Below, piece by piece: positions 47,315 through 57,885 of a DNA stretch of 64,000 nt. The notes below the pieces were generated by a model that made no database searches, was not told the DNA's origin, and saw nothing but the letters and a program-made list of their open reading frames with translations. This DNA is from Rhodospirillales bacterium Ga0074136 (GTDB lineage: Bacteria; Pseudomonadota; Alphaproteobacteria; Acetobacterales; Acetobacteraceae). The position numbers and the translations under genes are program-made. Positions within the stretch are counted from its first letter, which is position 1. Every line of letters starts with the position of its first letter. Location: assembly GCA_001464375.1 (NCBI GenBank), contig LNEW01000142.1, forward strand, positions 1-64,000, given 5' to 3'.

Positions 47315-48984
47315 TGGGACGCGACCTGGCCCGCGTGCTGGCGCTCTGGAGCGGACGCGGCGCGTGGCTGCTCGCCGGCGTGATCGCCGCGGTGCTGTCC
47401 ACCCTGGCGGGGGTCGCGCTGCTGGTGCTCGCCGGGCGCGTGGTGGCAGGCGCCGTCGCGCAGGGCCAGCCGGGTGCGGTGGCGCTGGCGGGGCTCGGCC
47501 TGGGCGCTTTGTTGTGGCTGCGCCCGGTCATGCTGTTCCGCCCCGTCGCGCGCTACCTCGAACGGCTGGTGACGCACGAGGCGACCTTCCGCGCCTTGGC
47601 CGACATGCGGGTCTGGTTCTTCACGCGCCTCGCGGCGCGCCTGCCGGCCGGGATCGGGCTGCGCCAGGCGGGGGATCTGCTCGCGCGGCTGGTGGCGGAT
47701 GTCGAATCGCTGGATGGGCTGTATCTGCGCGTGCTGGTGCCGGCGGCTTCCGCGCTGGCGGTCGTGGTGGCGGTCGCCGTGGCCGTGGGGGCGGCGGATC
47801 CGGGCCTCGCGGCGGTGCTCGCGCTGCCGCTGGCCGCGGCGCTGCTCCTGCCGGTGGCGCTGGCGCCGGTGGCGGCCCGTGCGGGGCAGGCCGTGGCACG
47901 TGCGCAGGGCGGCCTGCGCTCGGCGGTGATCGACCCCTTGAGCGGCATCGAGGATACGCTGGCCGCCAATGCCGAAGCCCGCGCCAGCGCGCGCGTGGCC
48001 GCCGAGGGCGCGGCGTTGGCCGCGGCGCAGCGCGACCTGGCGCGCCGCGCGGCCTGGGGCGGTGCCGCCGGGTCGCTGCTGGTGCAGGTGGCGCTGCTCG
48101 GCACGCTGGGCTGGGCGCTCGTGGCGGGGCAGTCGGGCCTGGCGGCCGGGCTGATGGGCGTGTTCCTGGCGATCGCGGCGGCCGAGGCGCTCGGCCTCAT
48201 GCCGCGCGCTGGCGCGGCGCTGGCCGCTGCCGGTGCTGGTGCGCGGCGGCTGTTCGACGCTGCAGATACGCCCGAACCGGTGCCGGACCCCGTGGCGCCC
48301 GCGGCGGTACCGACGGGCCACGCGCTGCGCGTGTCCGGACTGCGCTTCCGCTGGGCGGCGGACCGGCCACTGGTCTTCGACGGCCTCGACCTCGACCTGC
48401 CGGAGGGCGCGCGGATCGCGCTGCTTGGCCCTTCGGGCGTGGGCAAGTCGACACTGGCGGCGTTGCTGCTCAAATTCGCCGCGCCCGAAGGGGGGCGCAT
48501 CACGCTGGGCGGCGTGGACATCGCCACACTGCCCGCGGCTGAACTGCGCCGGCGCGTGACGTGGCTGACGCAGGATGCGCGCCTGTTCGACGACACCATC
48601 GCCGCCAACCTCCGCCTCGCTGCACCGGACGCCGAGGATGCGGCGCTCTGGGCTGCGCTGGATCGCGCGCAGGTCGGCGACGTGGTGCGCGCACTGCCCG
48701 ACCGGCTTGAGACCCTATGCGGCGAAGGCGGGCTGCGCTTCTCCGGCGGCCAGGCGCGGCGGCTGGCGCTGGCGCGCACGCTGCTCTCACCGGCCTCGGT
48801 GGTCATCCTGGATGAACCGGCAGCGGGTCTCGATGCCGATACCGAGCGGGCCTTCCTGCAGACGCTCGATGATGCGATGGGCGGGCGCAGCGTCATCCTG
48901 ATCCAGCACCACCTGCTGGGGGTCGAACACCCGACGCGGATCCTGCGCCTGGCGGCCGGGCGCGCCATCCCGGCGGCCGGGTGA
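47314..48984 (+). CDS. cydC: Thiol reductant ABC exporter subunit CydC
   Basis: 556 residues, same architecture as CydD: membrane domain with very Ala/Val-rich helices, then an ATPase with Walker A GPSGVGKST, signature FSGGQARRLALART and Walker B VILDEPAAGLD, and H-loop QHHLL. The ATG shares a base with the cydD stop (TGATG), so the two subunits are coupled. The predicted inner-membrane heterodimer exports reduced thiols. Confidence 0.92.
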   Translation: MGRDLARVLALWSGRGAWLLAGVIAAVLSTLAGVALLVLAGRVVAGAVAQGQPGAVALAGLGLGALLWLRPVMLFRPVARYLERLVTHEATFRALADMRVWFFTRLAARLPAGIGLRQAGDLLARLVADVESLDGLYLRVLVPAASALAVVVAVAVAVGAADPGLAAVLALPLAAALLLPVALAPVAARAGQAVARAQGGLRSAVIDPLSGIEDTLAANAEARASARVAAEGAALAAAQRDLARRAAWGGAAGSLLVQVALLGTLGWALVAGQSGLAAGLMGVFLAIAAAEALGLMPRAGAALAAAGAGARRLFDAADTPEPVPDPVAPAAVPTGHALRVSGLRFRWAADRPLVFDGLDLDLPEGARIALLGPSGVGKSTLAALLLKFAAPEGGRITLGGVDIATLPAAELRRRVTWLTQDARLFDDTIAANLRLAAPDAEDAALWAALDRAQVGDVVRALPDRLETLCGEGGLRFSGGQARRLALARTLLSPASVVILDEPAAGLDADTERAFLQTLDDAMGGRSVILIQHHLLGVEHPTRILRLAAGRAIPAAG

Positions 48985-49081
48985 CCCGGCGTAACCTTGC
49001 GCACCGCGCCGGCGAACCCGATCTGCGCGACAGTGAAGGGCGGCAGGGCATGACGGACAGCAGGGTGGCGGAGGCGCAGCG

Positions 49082-50041
49082 GTGACGGTACCGATGGTCA
49101 TGGCGGCGCGGCCGCTCGACGCTGCGAAGTTCCGCGACCCCGCGGTGACGGCGCGGGGCGAACCGCGCGCGGTAGTCAAGCTGGCCGCGTTGCGGACGCT
49201 GTGGATCAACACCGGCACGCTGTGCAACATCGCCTGCCGGAACTGCTACATCGAGAGCAGCCCGAAGAATGACGCGCTGTCCTACATCTCGGCCGCCGAG
49301 GTGTCCGCCTACCTGGACGAGGCCGCGGCGATCGGCGCGCCGCTCGATGAGGTCGGTTTCACGGGCGGCGAGCCGTTCCTGAACCGCGACCTGCCGGCGA
49401 TGCTGCGCGACGTGCTGGGCCGCGCCCTGTCGGCGCTGGTCCTGACCAATGCCATGAAGCCGATGATGAACCACGCCCCGGCGCTGCTGGCGCTGCGCGA
49501 GGAGTTCGGCAACCGCCTGACGCTGCGCGTGTCGATCGACCATCACGAAGCCGCGCTGCACGACCTCGAGCGCGGCGAGGGCAGCTTCGCGCGCACCATG
49601 GAGGGCCTTGCCTGGCTGGCCCGGCACGGGTTTGTCATCCACGTGGCGGGGCGGGCCGGTTTCGGCGCGGATGACGAGACCGCGATGCGTCGTGGCTACG
49701 CGACCCTATTCTCAGCCCAGGGCGTAGCCATCGACGCGGCCGATCCGGTCGCGCTGATGCTGTTTCCGGAAATGGACGCCGAGGTCGATGTGCCCGAGAT
49801 CACCGAGGCCTGCTGGGGCATCCTGCGCAAATCACCGGACAGCATGATGTGCGCCTCAGCGCGGATGGTGGTAAAGCGGCGCGGGGCGGATCGCCCGGCG
49901 GTGGTGGCCTGCACGTTGCTGCCCTACGACCCGGCCTTCGAACTCGGTGCCTCTTTGGCCGATGCCTCGCGGCCGGTGGCCCTGAACCACCCCCATTGCG
50001 CGAAGTTCTGCGTGCTTGGCGGGGCGGCCTGCTCACGTTGA
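49082..50041 (+). CDS. Radical SAM protein with C-terminal cysteine cluster
   Basis: 319 residues. The iron-sulfur motif is CNIACRNC (Cys48, Cys52, Cys55; CxxxCxxC), with SAM-binding GFTGGEPFLNRDL near 92-104. The C-terminus has Cys306, Cys310 and Cys317 in HPHCAKFCVLGGAACSR, a possible auxiliary cluster. This places it among SPASM/twitch-like radical SAM enzymes, but no precursor peptide gene is evident nearby. The GTG start has GGAGG upstream; an ATG at 49094 is an alternative. It follows cydC by 97 bases. The reaction is unknown. Confidence 0.88.
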   Translation: MTVPMVMAARPLDAAKFRDPAVTARGEPRAVVKLAALRTLWINTGTLCNIACRNCYIESSPKNDALSYISAAEVSAYLDEAAAIGAPLDEVGFTGGEPFLNRDLPAMLRDVLGRALSALVLTNAMKPMMNHAPALLALREEFGNRLTLRVSIDHHEAALHDLERGEGSFARTMEGLAWLARHGFVIHVAGRAGFGADDETAMRRGYATLFSAQGVAIDAADPVALMLFPEMDAEVDVPEITEACWGILRKSPDSMMCASARMVVKRRGADRPAVVACTLLPYDPAFELGASLADASRPVALNHPHCAKFCVLGGAACSR

Positions 50042-50117
50042 TCACGCGCCGGACCGGTTGACGCCACCCCGCCCTTCGCGCGACCAAGGGGCCCCTGCGA
50101 ACCCCGGAGTCGTCCCG

Positions 50118-50501
50118 ATGCGCCGCCGCCAATTCCTCGCCGTTGCCGCCCCTGCTCTGCTGGCCGCGGCCTGCGCGCCCCAATCCGCGATGCAGACGGC
50201 CACGGTGTTCTTCACGGCGGACAGTTCGACGCTCGATACCGAGGCGCAGGCGGTCGTCCGCCGCGCTGCCGAAGCCGCGCGCGGCACCACCGGGCCGATC
50301 GTCGTGGTGGGCTTCGCCGGACCGGCTGGCGGCCTGGCCTATAACCGGGCGCTCTCCGAAGCACGGGCGCAGCATGTCGCCGACCTGCTGGTGGCAAGCG
50401 GCCTGCCGCGCGAGCGTGTGCGCATCGTCCCGCGCGGCCCAGTGCCCTTCGAGTCCGTCGCCACCGAAAGCCGCCGCGTCGAGATCCGCGCCGGCGGCTG
50501 A
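50118..50501 (+). CDS. OmpA-like lipoprotein
   Basis: 127 residues. A signal with lipobox LLAAAC (Cys19) is followed by one OmpA C-terminal-like domain: [41 protein letters not shown] and ESRRVEIRA. Such domains bind peptidoglycan; the Asp/Arg contact residues are partly present. Probably anchored in the outer membrane. Its stop overlaps the recQ start (TGATG), an odd pairing of an envelope and a DNA-repair gene. Confidence 0.88.
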   Translation: MRRRQFLAVAAPALLAAACAPQSAMQTATVFFTADSSTLDTEAQAVVRRAAEAARGTTGPIVVVGFAGPAGGLAYNRALSEARAQHVADLLVASGLPRERVRIVPRGPVPFESVATESRRVEIRAGG

Positions 50502-52300
50502 TGCGCGCCCTGGAGGATCCCTCCGAGGTCCTTCGCCGCGTCTTCGGGCATGAGGGCTTCCGCGGACGGCAGGAGGAGATCATCCGCCACGCCGCGGATG
50601 GCGGCTCGGGCCTTGTGCTCATGCCGACCGGCGGCGGGAAAAGCCTGTGTTTCCAGGTGCCGGCGCTGTGCCGGGCGGGGGTGGGCATTGTTGTCTCCCC
50701 GCTGATTGCGTTGATGGAGGATCAGGTCGCCGCGCTGCGCCAGCAAGGCGTAGCGGCTGCGGCCCTGCATTCCGACCTGCCGCCGGATGAGGCGCGGGCA
50801 GTACTGCGCGACCTGCATGGGGGGCGGCTGAAGCTGCTCTATGTCTCTCCCGAGCGGTTGACGCTGGATGGCACGCTGCAGCGGCTGGAGGAGATGCCCA
50901 TCGCGCTGTTCGCGGTGGATGAGGCGCATTGCGTCAGCCAGTGGGGGCATCACTTCCGGCCGGAGTATCGGGGTCTGGGCGTGCTGGGGCAGCGCTTCCC
51001 TGGCGTGCCGCGCCTGGCGCTGACCGCGACCGCCGATCCGCGCACCGTCGATGACATCCGCCGGCAGTTGGACCTGGCTGAGGCGCCGGTGTTCCGCGCC
51101 TCCTTCGACCGGCCGAACATCTTCATCACGGCGGCGCCGCGCGAAAGCGAGCGCGGGCAGTTGCGCGCGTTGATCGCCCGCGCCGGCGGATGCGGCATCG
51201 TTTATTGTGGGAGCCGCGCGCGCACCGACAGCACCGCCGAATGGCTGCGCACGGACGGGCACGACGCGCTGGCCTTCCATGCCGGGATGGACGCCGGGGC
51301 GAAGCGCGATGCGCATCGCCGCTTCGCGCGCGGCGACAACGTGATCATGGCGGCGACCATTGCGTTCGGGATGGGAATCGACCGACCGGATGTGCGTTGG
51401 GTTGCGCATCTCGATCTGCCGCGCAGCCCCGAGAGTTGGTATCAGGAGATCGGCCGGGCCGGGCGGGACGGGCTGCCCGCCCTGGCGCTGCTGATGTATG
51501 GCGCCGGGGACATGGCGCTGGCCCGCCACCGCATCGCGGAAAGCCCCGCTTCCGAGGAGCAGAAACGCGTCGAGCGATCGCGCCTGGATGCCATGATCGC
51601 CATCGCCGAGGCATCCACGTGCCGGCGCGCGCTGTTGCTGCGCTGCTTCGGCGAGGAGCCGGAGCAACCCGAATGCGGCGCCTGCGATGTCTGCCGCACG
51701 CCGCCGCGCCTGGTCGATGGAACAGTGTCGGCGCAGAAGATGCTGTCCGCCGTGGTGCGCACTGGCCAGCGCTTCGGCGTGGGGCATGTGGTCGACGTGC
51801 TGCGCGGGCGGCTGACCGACAAGGTGGCGCAGTTCGCACACGACAAATTGCCGACCTTCGGGATCGGCAAGGATGTGTCGGACAGCGCCTGGCGGGGCAT
51901 CGCGCGGCAGCTGGTGGCACGCGGCGTGTTGGATGTCGCGGTGGAGAACCATGGCGAACTGGTTGCGACCGAGGCCGCGCGGGCCGTGCTGCGAGGACAG
52001 GAAGCGGTGATGCTGCGCGAGGATTCGGCGCAACCCGCGCCGCGCCGTTCGGCGCGCGACGACGCGTCCCCGGCTGGCTCGGGCGATCCGGTGTTCGAGG
52101 CGCTGCGCGCTTGGCGCCGCGGCGTGGCGCAGGCGCAGGGCGTGCCGGCCTATGTGGTCGCGGATGATCGTACGCTGGCGGGCATCGCGTCGCGCCGGCC
52201 AATGACGATCGACGACCTGCTCGAGGTACCCGGGATGGGGCGGTCGCGGGTGGAGCGCTACGGCGAGGACATCCTGCGCATCCTGCGCGAACAGGGCTGA
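50501..52300 (+). CDS. recQ: ATP-dependent DNA helicase RecQ
   Basis: 599 residues. Superfamily 2 motifs in order: [10 protein letters not shown] (motif 0), [14 protein letters not shown] (Walker A), [18 protein letters not shown] (DEAH box and aromatic loop), [31 protein letters not shown] and [12 protein letters not shown] zinc site follows with [11 protein letters not shown] and CGACDVC, then the winged helix and an HRDC domain ([19 protein letters not shown]). It unwinds DNA in recombination repair. Complete and intact; ends at a strong hairpin shared with grxD. Confidence 0.97.
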   Translation: MRALEDPSEVLRRVFGHEGFRGRQEEIIRHAADGGSGLVLMPTGGGKSLCFQVPALCRAGVGIVVSPLIALMEDQVAALRQQGVAAAALHSDLPPDEARAVLRDLHGGRLKLLYVSPERLTLDGTLQRLEEMPIALFAVDEAHCVSQWGHHFRPEYRGLGVLGQRFPGVPRLALTATADPRTVDDIRRQLDLAEAPVFRASFDRPNIFITAAPRESERGQLRALIARAGGCGIVYCGSRARTDSTAEWLRTDGHDALAFHAGMDAGAKRDAHRRFARGDNVIMAATIAFGMGIDRPDVRWVAHLDLPRSPESWYQEIGRAGRDGLPALALLMYGAGDMALARHRIAESPASEEQKRVERSRLDAMIAIAEASTCRRALLLRCFGEEPEQPECGACDVCRTPPRLVDGTVSAQKMLSAVVRTGQRFGVGHVVDVLRGRLTDKVAQFAHDKLPTFGIGKDVSDSAWRGIARQLVARGVLDVAVENHGELVATEAARAVLRGQEAVMLREDSAQPAPRRSARDDASPAGSGDPVFEALRAWRRGVAQAQGVPAYVVADDRTLAGIASRRPMTIDDLLEVPGMGRSRVERYGEDILRILREQG

Positions 52301-52333
52301 ACCGCGCCGCTTCGGATCGCGCGGAATGATGAT

Positions 52334-52363
52334 CCGGGGCGGCGCCAGGTGGCGCTGCCCCGG
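52334..52363. terminator. Bidirectional hairpin terminator between recQ and grxD
   Basis: CCGGGGCGGCGCCA (52334-52347) pairs with TGGCGCTGCCCCGG (52350-52363), a 14-bp stem with one G-T wobble and a 2-base loop. It lies between the convergent recQ and grxD stops. No long T-run on either side, but the stem is exceptionally stable. Confidence 0.65.
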
Positions 52364-52371
52364 GGAAAGCA

Positions 52372-52710
52372 TCAGGCCTCGGTCTTGTGGGGTACGCCCT
52401 TCTCGGCGAGCAGGCTGCCGAGTTCACCGGCCTGGAACATCTCGGTGATGATGTCGCAGCCGCCGACGAATTCGCCGCCGACGTAGAGCTGCGGAATCGT
52501 CGGCCAGTTGGAGAATTCCTTGATGCCCTCGCGGATCTCCATGTCCTCCAGGACGTTCACGCCTTTGAAGGGCACGCCCATGTGGGAAAGGATCTGCACC
52601 ACGCGGGCGGAGAAGCCGCATTGCGGGAAGACCGGCGTGCCCTTCATGAAGAGCACCACGGGGTTGCCCGTGATGTCGGCCTGGATGCGGTCGTGGGTCG
52701 GGTTGCTCAT
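52372..52710 (-). CDS. grxD: Monothiol glutaredoxin
   Basis: 112 residues. Active site CGFS at 31-34 after [10 protein letters not shown], followed by the glutathione-binding [19 protein letters not shown]. Monothiol glutaredoxins of this type carry a [2Fe-2S] cluster with glutathione and pass it to apo-proteins or BolA. The start ATG overlaps the bolA stop (ATGA), giving the classical purL-bolA-grxD order. Confidence 0.96.
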   Translation of the reverse strand: MSNPTHDRIQADITGNPVVLFMKGTPVFPQCGFSARVVQILSHMGVPFKGVNVLEDMEIREGIKEFSNWPTIPQLYVGGEFVGGCDIITEMFQAGELGSLLAEKGVPHKTEA

Positions 52711-52955
52711 CGCGCGGTGTCCTGTTCCGGTGCGGAGGTTTGCAGGGCCAGCGCATGCAGCACGCCGCCCATGCGGCCCTGCAGCGCGGCGTAGACGATC
52801 TGGTGCTGCTTGACGCGGGGGATCCCGCGGAAGGTTTCGGAGACGACCTTGGCGGCGTAGTGGTCGCCGTCGCCGGCCAGGTCCTCGATGGTGACCTCGG
52901 CATCGGGGAGCGCGGACCTGATCAGCGCCTCGATCTCTGCCGGTTGCATCGCCAT
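52707..52955 (-). CDS. BolA family protein
   Basis: 82 residues, single BolA domain: [21 protein letters not shown], then [30 protein letters not shown] with the conserved His residues used for cluster binding. It partners with monothiol glutaredoxin in Fe-S and iron homeostasis. Its ATG shares a base with the purL stop (TGATG) and its stop overlaps the grxD start, so all three are coupled. Confidence 0.95.
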   Translation of the reverse strand: MAMQPAEIEALIRSALPDAEVTIEDLAGDGDHYAAKVVSETFRGIPRVKQHQIVYAALQGRMGGVLHALALQTSAPEQDTAR

Positions 52956-55177
52956 CAGGCGGGTCTCCCTTCCATCAGTGCGGGCAGGGTGGCTTCGTGC
53001 GCCGCCCTGAGCACGCTCACCGATATGGACCGGCCTGGCGCCAGAACCAAGTCCCCGCCGCCGGCCTGGCCGAGCGGCGTGGCCGGCACGCCCGCGGCGG
53101 TCGCGGCGGCGATGAAGCCAGACGCGTCCGGCACCGCCACGACATAGCGGCCCTGGTCCTCGCCGAACCAGAAGGCGTGGGCGGGCATGCTGTCCGGGAC
53201 GGGGGCGAGGGTCGCACCCGTGCCGGTCTCCATGGCCATTTCCGCGATGGTCACCAGCAACCCGCCATCGGCGCAGTCGTGGCAGGCCTGCACGGCACCG
53301 GCGAGGATCTGGGCGCGGATGAAGTCGCCGTTGCGGCGTTCGGCGGCGAGGTCCACGGGCGGGGGGGCGCCATCCTCGCGGCCCGTGACCTCCCGCAGCC
53401 AGAGGGATTGGCCGAGCCAGCCGGCGGTGGTGCCGACCAGTACGAGGTCTGCATTGGCCGGCATGCCGAGGCCGATGGCCTGGCGCGCATCCTCCAGCAC
53501 GCCCACGCCGCCGATCGCGGGGGTGGGCAGGATGGGGCGGCCCTCGGTCTCGTTGTAGAGGGAGACATTGCCGCTGATGACCGGGAAGTCGAGCGCGGTG
53601 CAGGCCGCCGCCATGCCGCGCACCGCACCGGCGAACTGGCCCATGATGCGGGGCTTCTCGGGATTGCCGAAGTTCATGTTGTCGGTGATGGCGAGCGGCA
53701 GGGCGCCGGTGGCGGTGATGTTGCGCCAGGCCTGGGCCACTGCCTGCTTGCCGCCTTCCACCGGGTCGGCCACCACGTAGCGGGGGGTGCAGTCGGTGGT
53801 CATGGCCAGGGCGCGGGCGTGGTCCTCGATGCGCACGATGGCGGCGTCGGCCGCACCCGGGCGCTTCACCGTCTGGCCGTTCACCAGGCTGTCGTACTGG
53901 TCCCAGATCCAGCGGCGGGAGCAGAGGTCGGGGCAGGCCACCAGGCGCATCAGCGCGGCCTCGATCCCAATCGGGTCCGCGATGGTCGCGGCATCCAGCA
54001 CGGGCTGGGGCGGGGTGTCTTCGGTCGGGCGGCGGTAGAGGGGGGCTTCCGATTCCAGGGGGGCCAGGGGGATGTCGGCTTCGATCTCGCCCTTGTGGCG
54101 GATGACGATGCGGCCGGTGTCGGTGAGGTGGCCGATCACCGCGAAGTCCAGCTCCCACTTGGTGAAGATGGCTTCTGCCTGGGCTTCCCGGCCGGGCTTG
54201 AGGACCATGAGCATGCGCTCCTGGCTCTCGCTCAGCATCATCTCGTAGGCGGTCATGCCTTCTTCGCGCTGGGGGACGTTGTCCAGCGTGAGGTCCACGC
54301 CCATGCCGCCCTTGCCGGCCATCTCGACACCGGAGCTGGTCAGGCCCGCCGCACCCATGTCCTGGATGGCGACGATGGCGTCGGTGGCCATGAGTTCGAG
54401 GCAGGCCTCGATCAGGAGCTTCTCGGCGAAGGGGTCGCCGATCTGGACGGTGGGGCGCTTTTCCTCGCTGTCCGCGCTGAACTCCGCGCTGGACATGGTG
54501 GCGCCGTGGATGCCGTCGCGGCCGGTCTTGGAACCCACATAGACCACCGGGTTGCCCACCCCCGTGGCGGCCGCGGTGAAGATGCGGTCGGCCTTCGCGA
54601 TGCCGACCGTCATGGCGTTCACCAGCGGGTTGCCGTTGTAGGCGGGGTGGAAGTTCACCTCGCCGCCCACGGTGGGCACGCCCACGCAATTGCCGTAGCC
54701 GCCGATGCCGCGCACCACGCCGTCGATCACCTGCTTCATGCGCGGCGCGTCGGGACTGCCGAAGCGCAGGGCGTTGAGGTTGGCGATGGGGCGGGCACCC
54801 ATGGTGAAGACATCGCGCAGGATGCCGCCCACACCGGTGGCGGCGCCGTTGTAGGGCTCGATCCAGGACGGGTGGTTGTGGGATTCCATCTTGAAGACGG
54901 CGGCCAGGCCGTCGCCGATGGCGATGACGCCGGCATTCTCCCCGGGCCCCTGGATGACCCAGGGGGCCTTGGTGGGGAGTTCCTTCAGCCAGATGCGGCT
55001 GGATTTGTAGGAGCAGTGCTCCGACCACATCACGCTGAACACGCCGAGTTCGGTCAGCGAGGGGGTGCGGCCGAGGATGGCCAGCGCGCGGTCGTATTCC
55101 TCCGGCTTCAGGCCGAATTCGGCGGCGAGTTGGGCGGCGCGGGCGGGGTCGAGCGGCGTGGGCGTGGCGGCGGTCAT
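52955..55177 (-). CDS. purL: Phosphoribosylformylglycinamidine synthase, large subunit
   Basis: 740 residues, the short PurL used with separate PurS and PurQ. Seen: [15 protein letters not shown] (active-site His), [23 protein letters not shown], the [19 protein letters not shown] loop, and the second AIRS-like half with [16 protein letters not shown]. It makes FGAM from FGAR, ATP and glutamine-derived ammonia. In relatives purC-purS-purQ-purL usually run together; here purL is split from purQ by about 4.4 kb of accessory DNA. No promoter stands out upstream of 55177, where a transposase-related gene now sits. Confidence 0.98.
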   Translation of the reverse strand: MTAATPTPLDPARAAQLAAEFGLKPEEYDRALAILGRTPSLTELGVFSVMWSEHCSYKSSRIWLKELPTKAPWVIQGPGENAGVIAIGDGLAAVFKMESHNHPSWIEPYNGAATGVGGILRDVFTMGARPIANLNALRFGSPDAPRMKQVIDGVVRGIGGYGNCVGVPTVGGEVNFHPAYNGNPLVNAMTVGIAKADRIFTAAATGVGNPVVYVGSKTGRDGIHGATMSSAEFSADSEEKRPTVQIGDPFAEKLLIEACLELMATDAIVAIQDMGAAGLTSSGVEMAGKGGMGVDLTLDNVPQREEGMTAYEMMLSESQERMLMVLKPGREAQAEAIFTKWELDFAVIGHLTDTGRIVIRHKGEIEADIPLAPLESEAPLYRRPTEDTPPQPVLDAATIADPIGIEAALMRLVACPDLCSRRWIWDQYDSLVNGQTVKRPGAADAAIVRIEDHARALAMTTDCTPRYVVADPVEGGKQAVAQAWRNITATGALPLAITDNMNFGNPEKPRIMGQFAGAVRGMAAACTALDFPVISGNVSLYNETEGRPILPTPAIGGVGVLEDARQAIGLGMPANADLVLVGTTAGWLGQSLWLREVTGREDGAPPPVDLAAERRNGDFIRAQILAGAVQACHDCADGGLLVTIAEMAMETGTGATLAPVPDSMPAHAFWFGEDQGRYVVAVPDASGFIAAATAAGVPATPLGQAGGGDLVLAPGRSISVSVLRAAHEATLPALMEGRPA

Positions 55178-55234
55178 GCCCGCCTTGTGGGTAGGGCGGT
55201 GGCCGCTGTCCAGGGGGTGTCTGCGCGGGGCAGC

Positions 55235-55801
55235 TCATGACCAGCCGAGGCGCTGCTGGCGGGTGAGGTGCTTCACGCCGCCGATGACGCGATGGAGCTG
55301 TTTCAGCGCCTTGATGAGGGTGCGGTAGGCGTCGCATTGCGCTTTCGTTTCGGGGTAGGGCGGGAAGCGCGTGTGCCTGAGGCTTTCGGACAAATCGGGG
55401 TTGGGGAGCTTGTCCGGCGGGCCGTTCAGGGCCTGGAGGAAGCCGAGGCGGCGGATGAGGACGAGGAACTTCAGGCCCCGGAGCCGCACGGCGCGGCGGC
55501 AGGCGCGGAAGATGAGGGGGGCGATCTCGTTCAACGGGTTCTTGGGATCGTTTTCCTTGAGGGCTTCGAGCAGGCGTTCCCAGAGGCCGGCATGGGTGAG
55601 GCGGCGGAAGTAGCGGGAGACGGTGTCGGGCTTGCCGTGTTCGGGCGGGAGGGCGCTCCAGGGGGCGGTGGTGCAGGCGAGGTGGAATATGGCGTCCATG
55701 CGGCCGCGGAGGTCGCCGATGGAGCGGCCGGCGGGGGAGCGGGGGAGGATGTAGGGGAGGAGGGCGAGGAATTGGGTGGGGGTGAGGGGGTGGGGGCGCA
55801 T
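55235..55801 (-). CDS. Transposase-related protein (IS5-type N-terminal domain)
   Basis: About 188 residues from the ATG at 55801 (55810 and 55837 are alternatives). The N-terminal part (LTPTQFLALLPYILPRSP, RGRMDAIFHLACTTAPWSALPPEHG, VSRYFRRLTHAGLWERLLEAL) resembles the DUF4096 helix-turn-helix region of IS5-family transposases. The rest is an Arg/Leu-rich helical part with no DDE catalytic triad that I can see. No flanking inverted repeats found. It may be a relic or a domesticated DNA-binding protein. It lies at the left border of the accessory insertion. Confidence 0.6.
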   Translation of the reverse strand: MRPHPLTPTQFLALLPYILPRSPAGRSIGDLRGRMDAIFHLACTTAPWSALPPEHGKPDTVSRYFRRLTHAGLWERLLEALKENDPKNPLNEIAPLIFRACRRAVRLRGLKFLVLIRRLGFLQALNGPPDKLPNPDLSESLRHTRFPPYPETKAQCDAYRTLIKALKQLHRVIGGVKHLTRQQRLGWS

Positions 55802-55806
55802 GACGA

Positions 55807-57870
55807 GCATCTCATCACATTGGGCTTTGAAAATCAATATTTTCCTATTTCAAGGCGCTTAGAGCTTAATCCAATTGCCCCCCATCGCTCCGCAGGCGTG
55901 TGAGTGGTAGACTCTCCATAATGCTCCCAGGGCATCGACTGTGGGAGAATCGCCTGGCACTCAATCGGGCCCGTTGTAGAACTGAGCTATGCAATCGGAG
56001 CAAATTGCCCCAGACCTTCCGTCCGAAACGCGAGCTAGAGAAAAAATGGGACCGAGCCAGGATCATTTTGTCGCAGTTGAATTTGATCGATTTAAGGCAT
56101 TCCAATCGTTTTCTATTCCGCTTCGTAGATTTAACGTTCTCGTGGGGCCAAATAACGCTGGAAAATCTACGGTCCTTGCTGCGTTTAGAATTCTCGCTGC
56201 TGGTCTTCGTCGCGCGAATAATCGTAAACCAGAACTCGTTTCCGGTCCTGACGGCTCAAACATAGGTTATAAAGTAGATCTTTCATCAATTTCGGTCGCT
56301 GAAGAGAATATTTTTTATAATTATGATACAGAATATGCTGCATCTATCAAATTTAAGCTTGCTTCAGGAAATTCTCTGGTTCTTTATTTTCCGGAGCCGG
56401 AAGTGTGCTATCTGATTCCAGATATGCAGGGGAGACCGTGCACTTCGCCTGCAATATTCAGGGCGAACTTCAATTGTTCAATAGGCTTTGTTCCCATATT
56501 AGGGCCGGTAGACCATAGAGAGAGACTCTATGAGAAGGAGGCTGCTCGGCTAGCTCTTTTTAATTATGGCGCGGCAAGGAATTTTCGGAACATATGGCAT
56601 TATTTTCCAGCGAATTTTGAAGAATTTAGGGGGTTAATTAAGAAGACTTGGCCAGGAATGGATATAAATAGGCCCGAAGTAAACTCAACGCATGACCGCC
56701 CGATTTTAGAAATGTGGTGTCCTGAAAATAGAATACCTCGGGAGATATTTTGGGCGGGCTTTGGTTTTCAAGTTTGATGTCAAATGATAACTCACTTAAT
56801 TCAATCAAAAAACGTGTCAATGTTTCTAATAGACGAGCCGGATATTTATTTGCATTCTGATTTGCAGAGACAATTGGTTAATATATTGCGAGAGCTCGGT
56901 CCAGATATTCTTATCGCGAGCCACTCCACCGAAATTGTTACAGAATCCGAGGCCGACGAGATTTTGGTTGTGGACAAGCGACGCGCGCGAGCGTCAAGGC
57001 TTAAGAGCGCTACGCAGCTCGATGGTGTATTCCGAATGCTGGGTTCGGCCGTAAATCCCGTATTGACGCAGCTTGCCAAAACGAGGCGGGTGGTATTTGT
57101 CGAAGGCTTAGATTTTCAGCTACTGGCACGCTTCGCCAGAAAACTCGGCTTTTCGAAGGTAGCAAATAGATCTGATTTCGCTGTTGTTACTATAGAGGGA
57201 TTTAATCCAGATCGGGTCAAGACTCTAAAGAGAGGTATGGAAACAACTCTTGGGGGCGAGATAAAGGCAGCAGTAATTCTCGATCGAGACTACAGATCCA
57301 GTAAAGAGTGCGAGAATGTAAAATTGAATTGCGATGCTTTCTGCGCGCTAACGATAATTCACGAGAGCAAAGAGCTCGAGAATTTCGTTCTGGTTGTGGA
57401 TGCTATCGACCGGGCGGCTGCTGCGCGGCTTCATGATCGCGCTAGGCGTGGAGGGCAGCAACAGGTGTATGCACCTATAGCGAACCTGGCGCTCGAAAGA
57501 TTTGCAGCTAGCAAATTTAGTTATGTAGCTAGTCAGTATATCGGCTCACACAAGCGATACGAGCGCTCGATTGGAAGCGGCATAAATGAAACGACGCTTG
57601 GAGAGCAAGCTCTCAATGAAATCAACGATCGATGGCAAAATAAGGCAGAAAAATTGAAAATGATCCCGGGGAAAGAGGCTATAAGCGAAATTAATGTAGC
57701 TCTACAGGAGGCATATGGAATAAGTTTGACCACAAATTCAATCGTAGATAGCATGAAAATTGTAGAAATTCCGATTGAAATAAGAACATTAGTGGAAAAG
57801 ATTGATCATTTCTGCTCAGATTTATGATTCTCCGATAGAATACTGATATGTAGATTGCGAAGTCTGGTGC
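55807..57870. other. AT-rich horizontally acquired island
   Basis: Base composition changes abruptly: from about 55,825 to 57,860 the sequence is far richer in A and T than the flanks and uses codons such as ATA, TTA, AGA and AAT that are rare elsewhere in the window. It holds only the OLD-family gene. An inverted TTGAAA/TTTCAA pair (55827-55832, 55848-55853) and CTCCCA/TGGGAG arms near 55925-55948 lie at its left side; no target-site duplication could be identified. Confidence 0.75.
55989..57827 (+). pseudogene. OLD-family ATPase/TOPRIM nuclease with an in-frame TGA
   Basis: One reading frame of 612 codons if the TGA at 56775-56777 is ignored. Before it: EFDRFKAFQSFSIPLRRFNV and Walker A GPNNAGKST (residues 53-61). 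The TGA follows WAGFGFQV and precedes CQMITHLI; family members commonly have Trp there (TGG). After it: Walker B FLIDEPDIYLHSD, ASHSTEIV, then the TOPRIM domain with VVFVEGLDFQLL (Glu) and AVILDRDYRS (Asp-x-Asp). OLD proteins act as ATP-driven nucleases in phage defence. No UvrD-like partner is adjacent, so this is not a Gabija pair. A single G-to-A change would explain the stop. The start (55989 or 56046) is uncertain. Confidence 0.8.
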
Positions 57871-57885
57871 CGCCTGCATCCGTGT

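Noticed and set aside
56775-56777. TGA read as tryptophan or selenocysteine in the OLD gene
   Set aside because: TGA clearly ends most other genes in the window, and no stem-loop of the SECIS type is evident just after the codon. A mutation or error is simpler.
55989-57827. Gabija-type two-gene defence system
   Set aside because: The ATPase/TOPRIM gene fits the OLD family, but no UvrD-like helicase gene follows. The recQ gene at 50501 is a standard housekeeping RecQ about 3.7 kb upstream of the OLD gene.
57828-57885. Attachment-site duplication at the ends of the AT-rich island
   Set aside because: I compared the flanks by eye and found no convincing direct repeat or tRNA-derived core.
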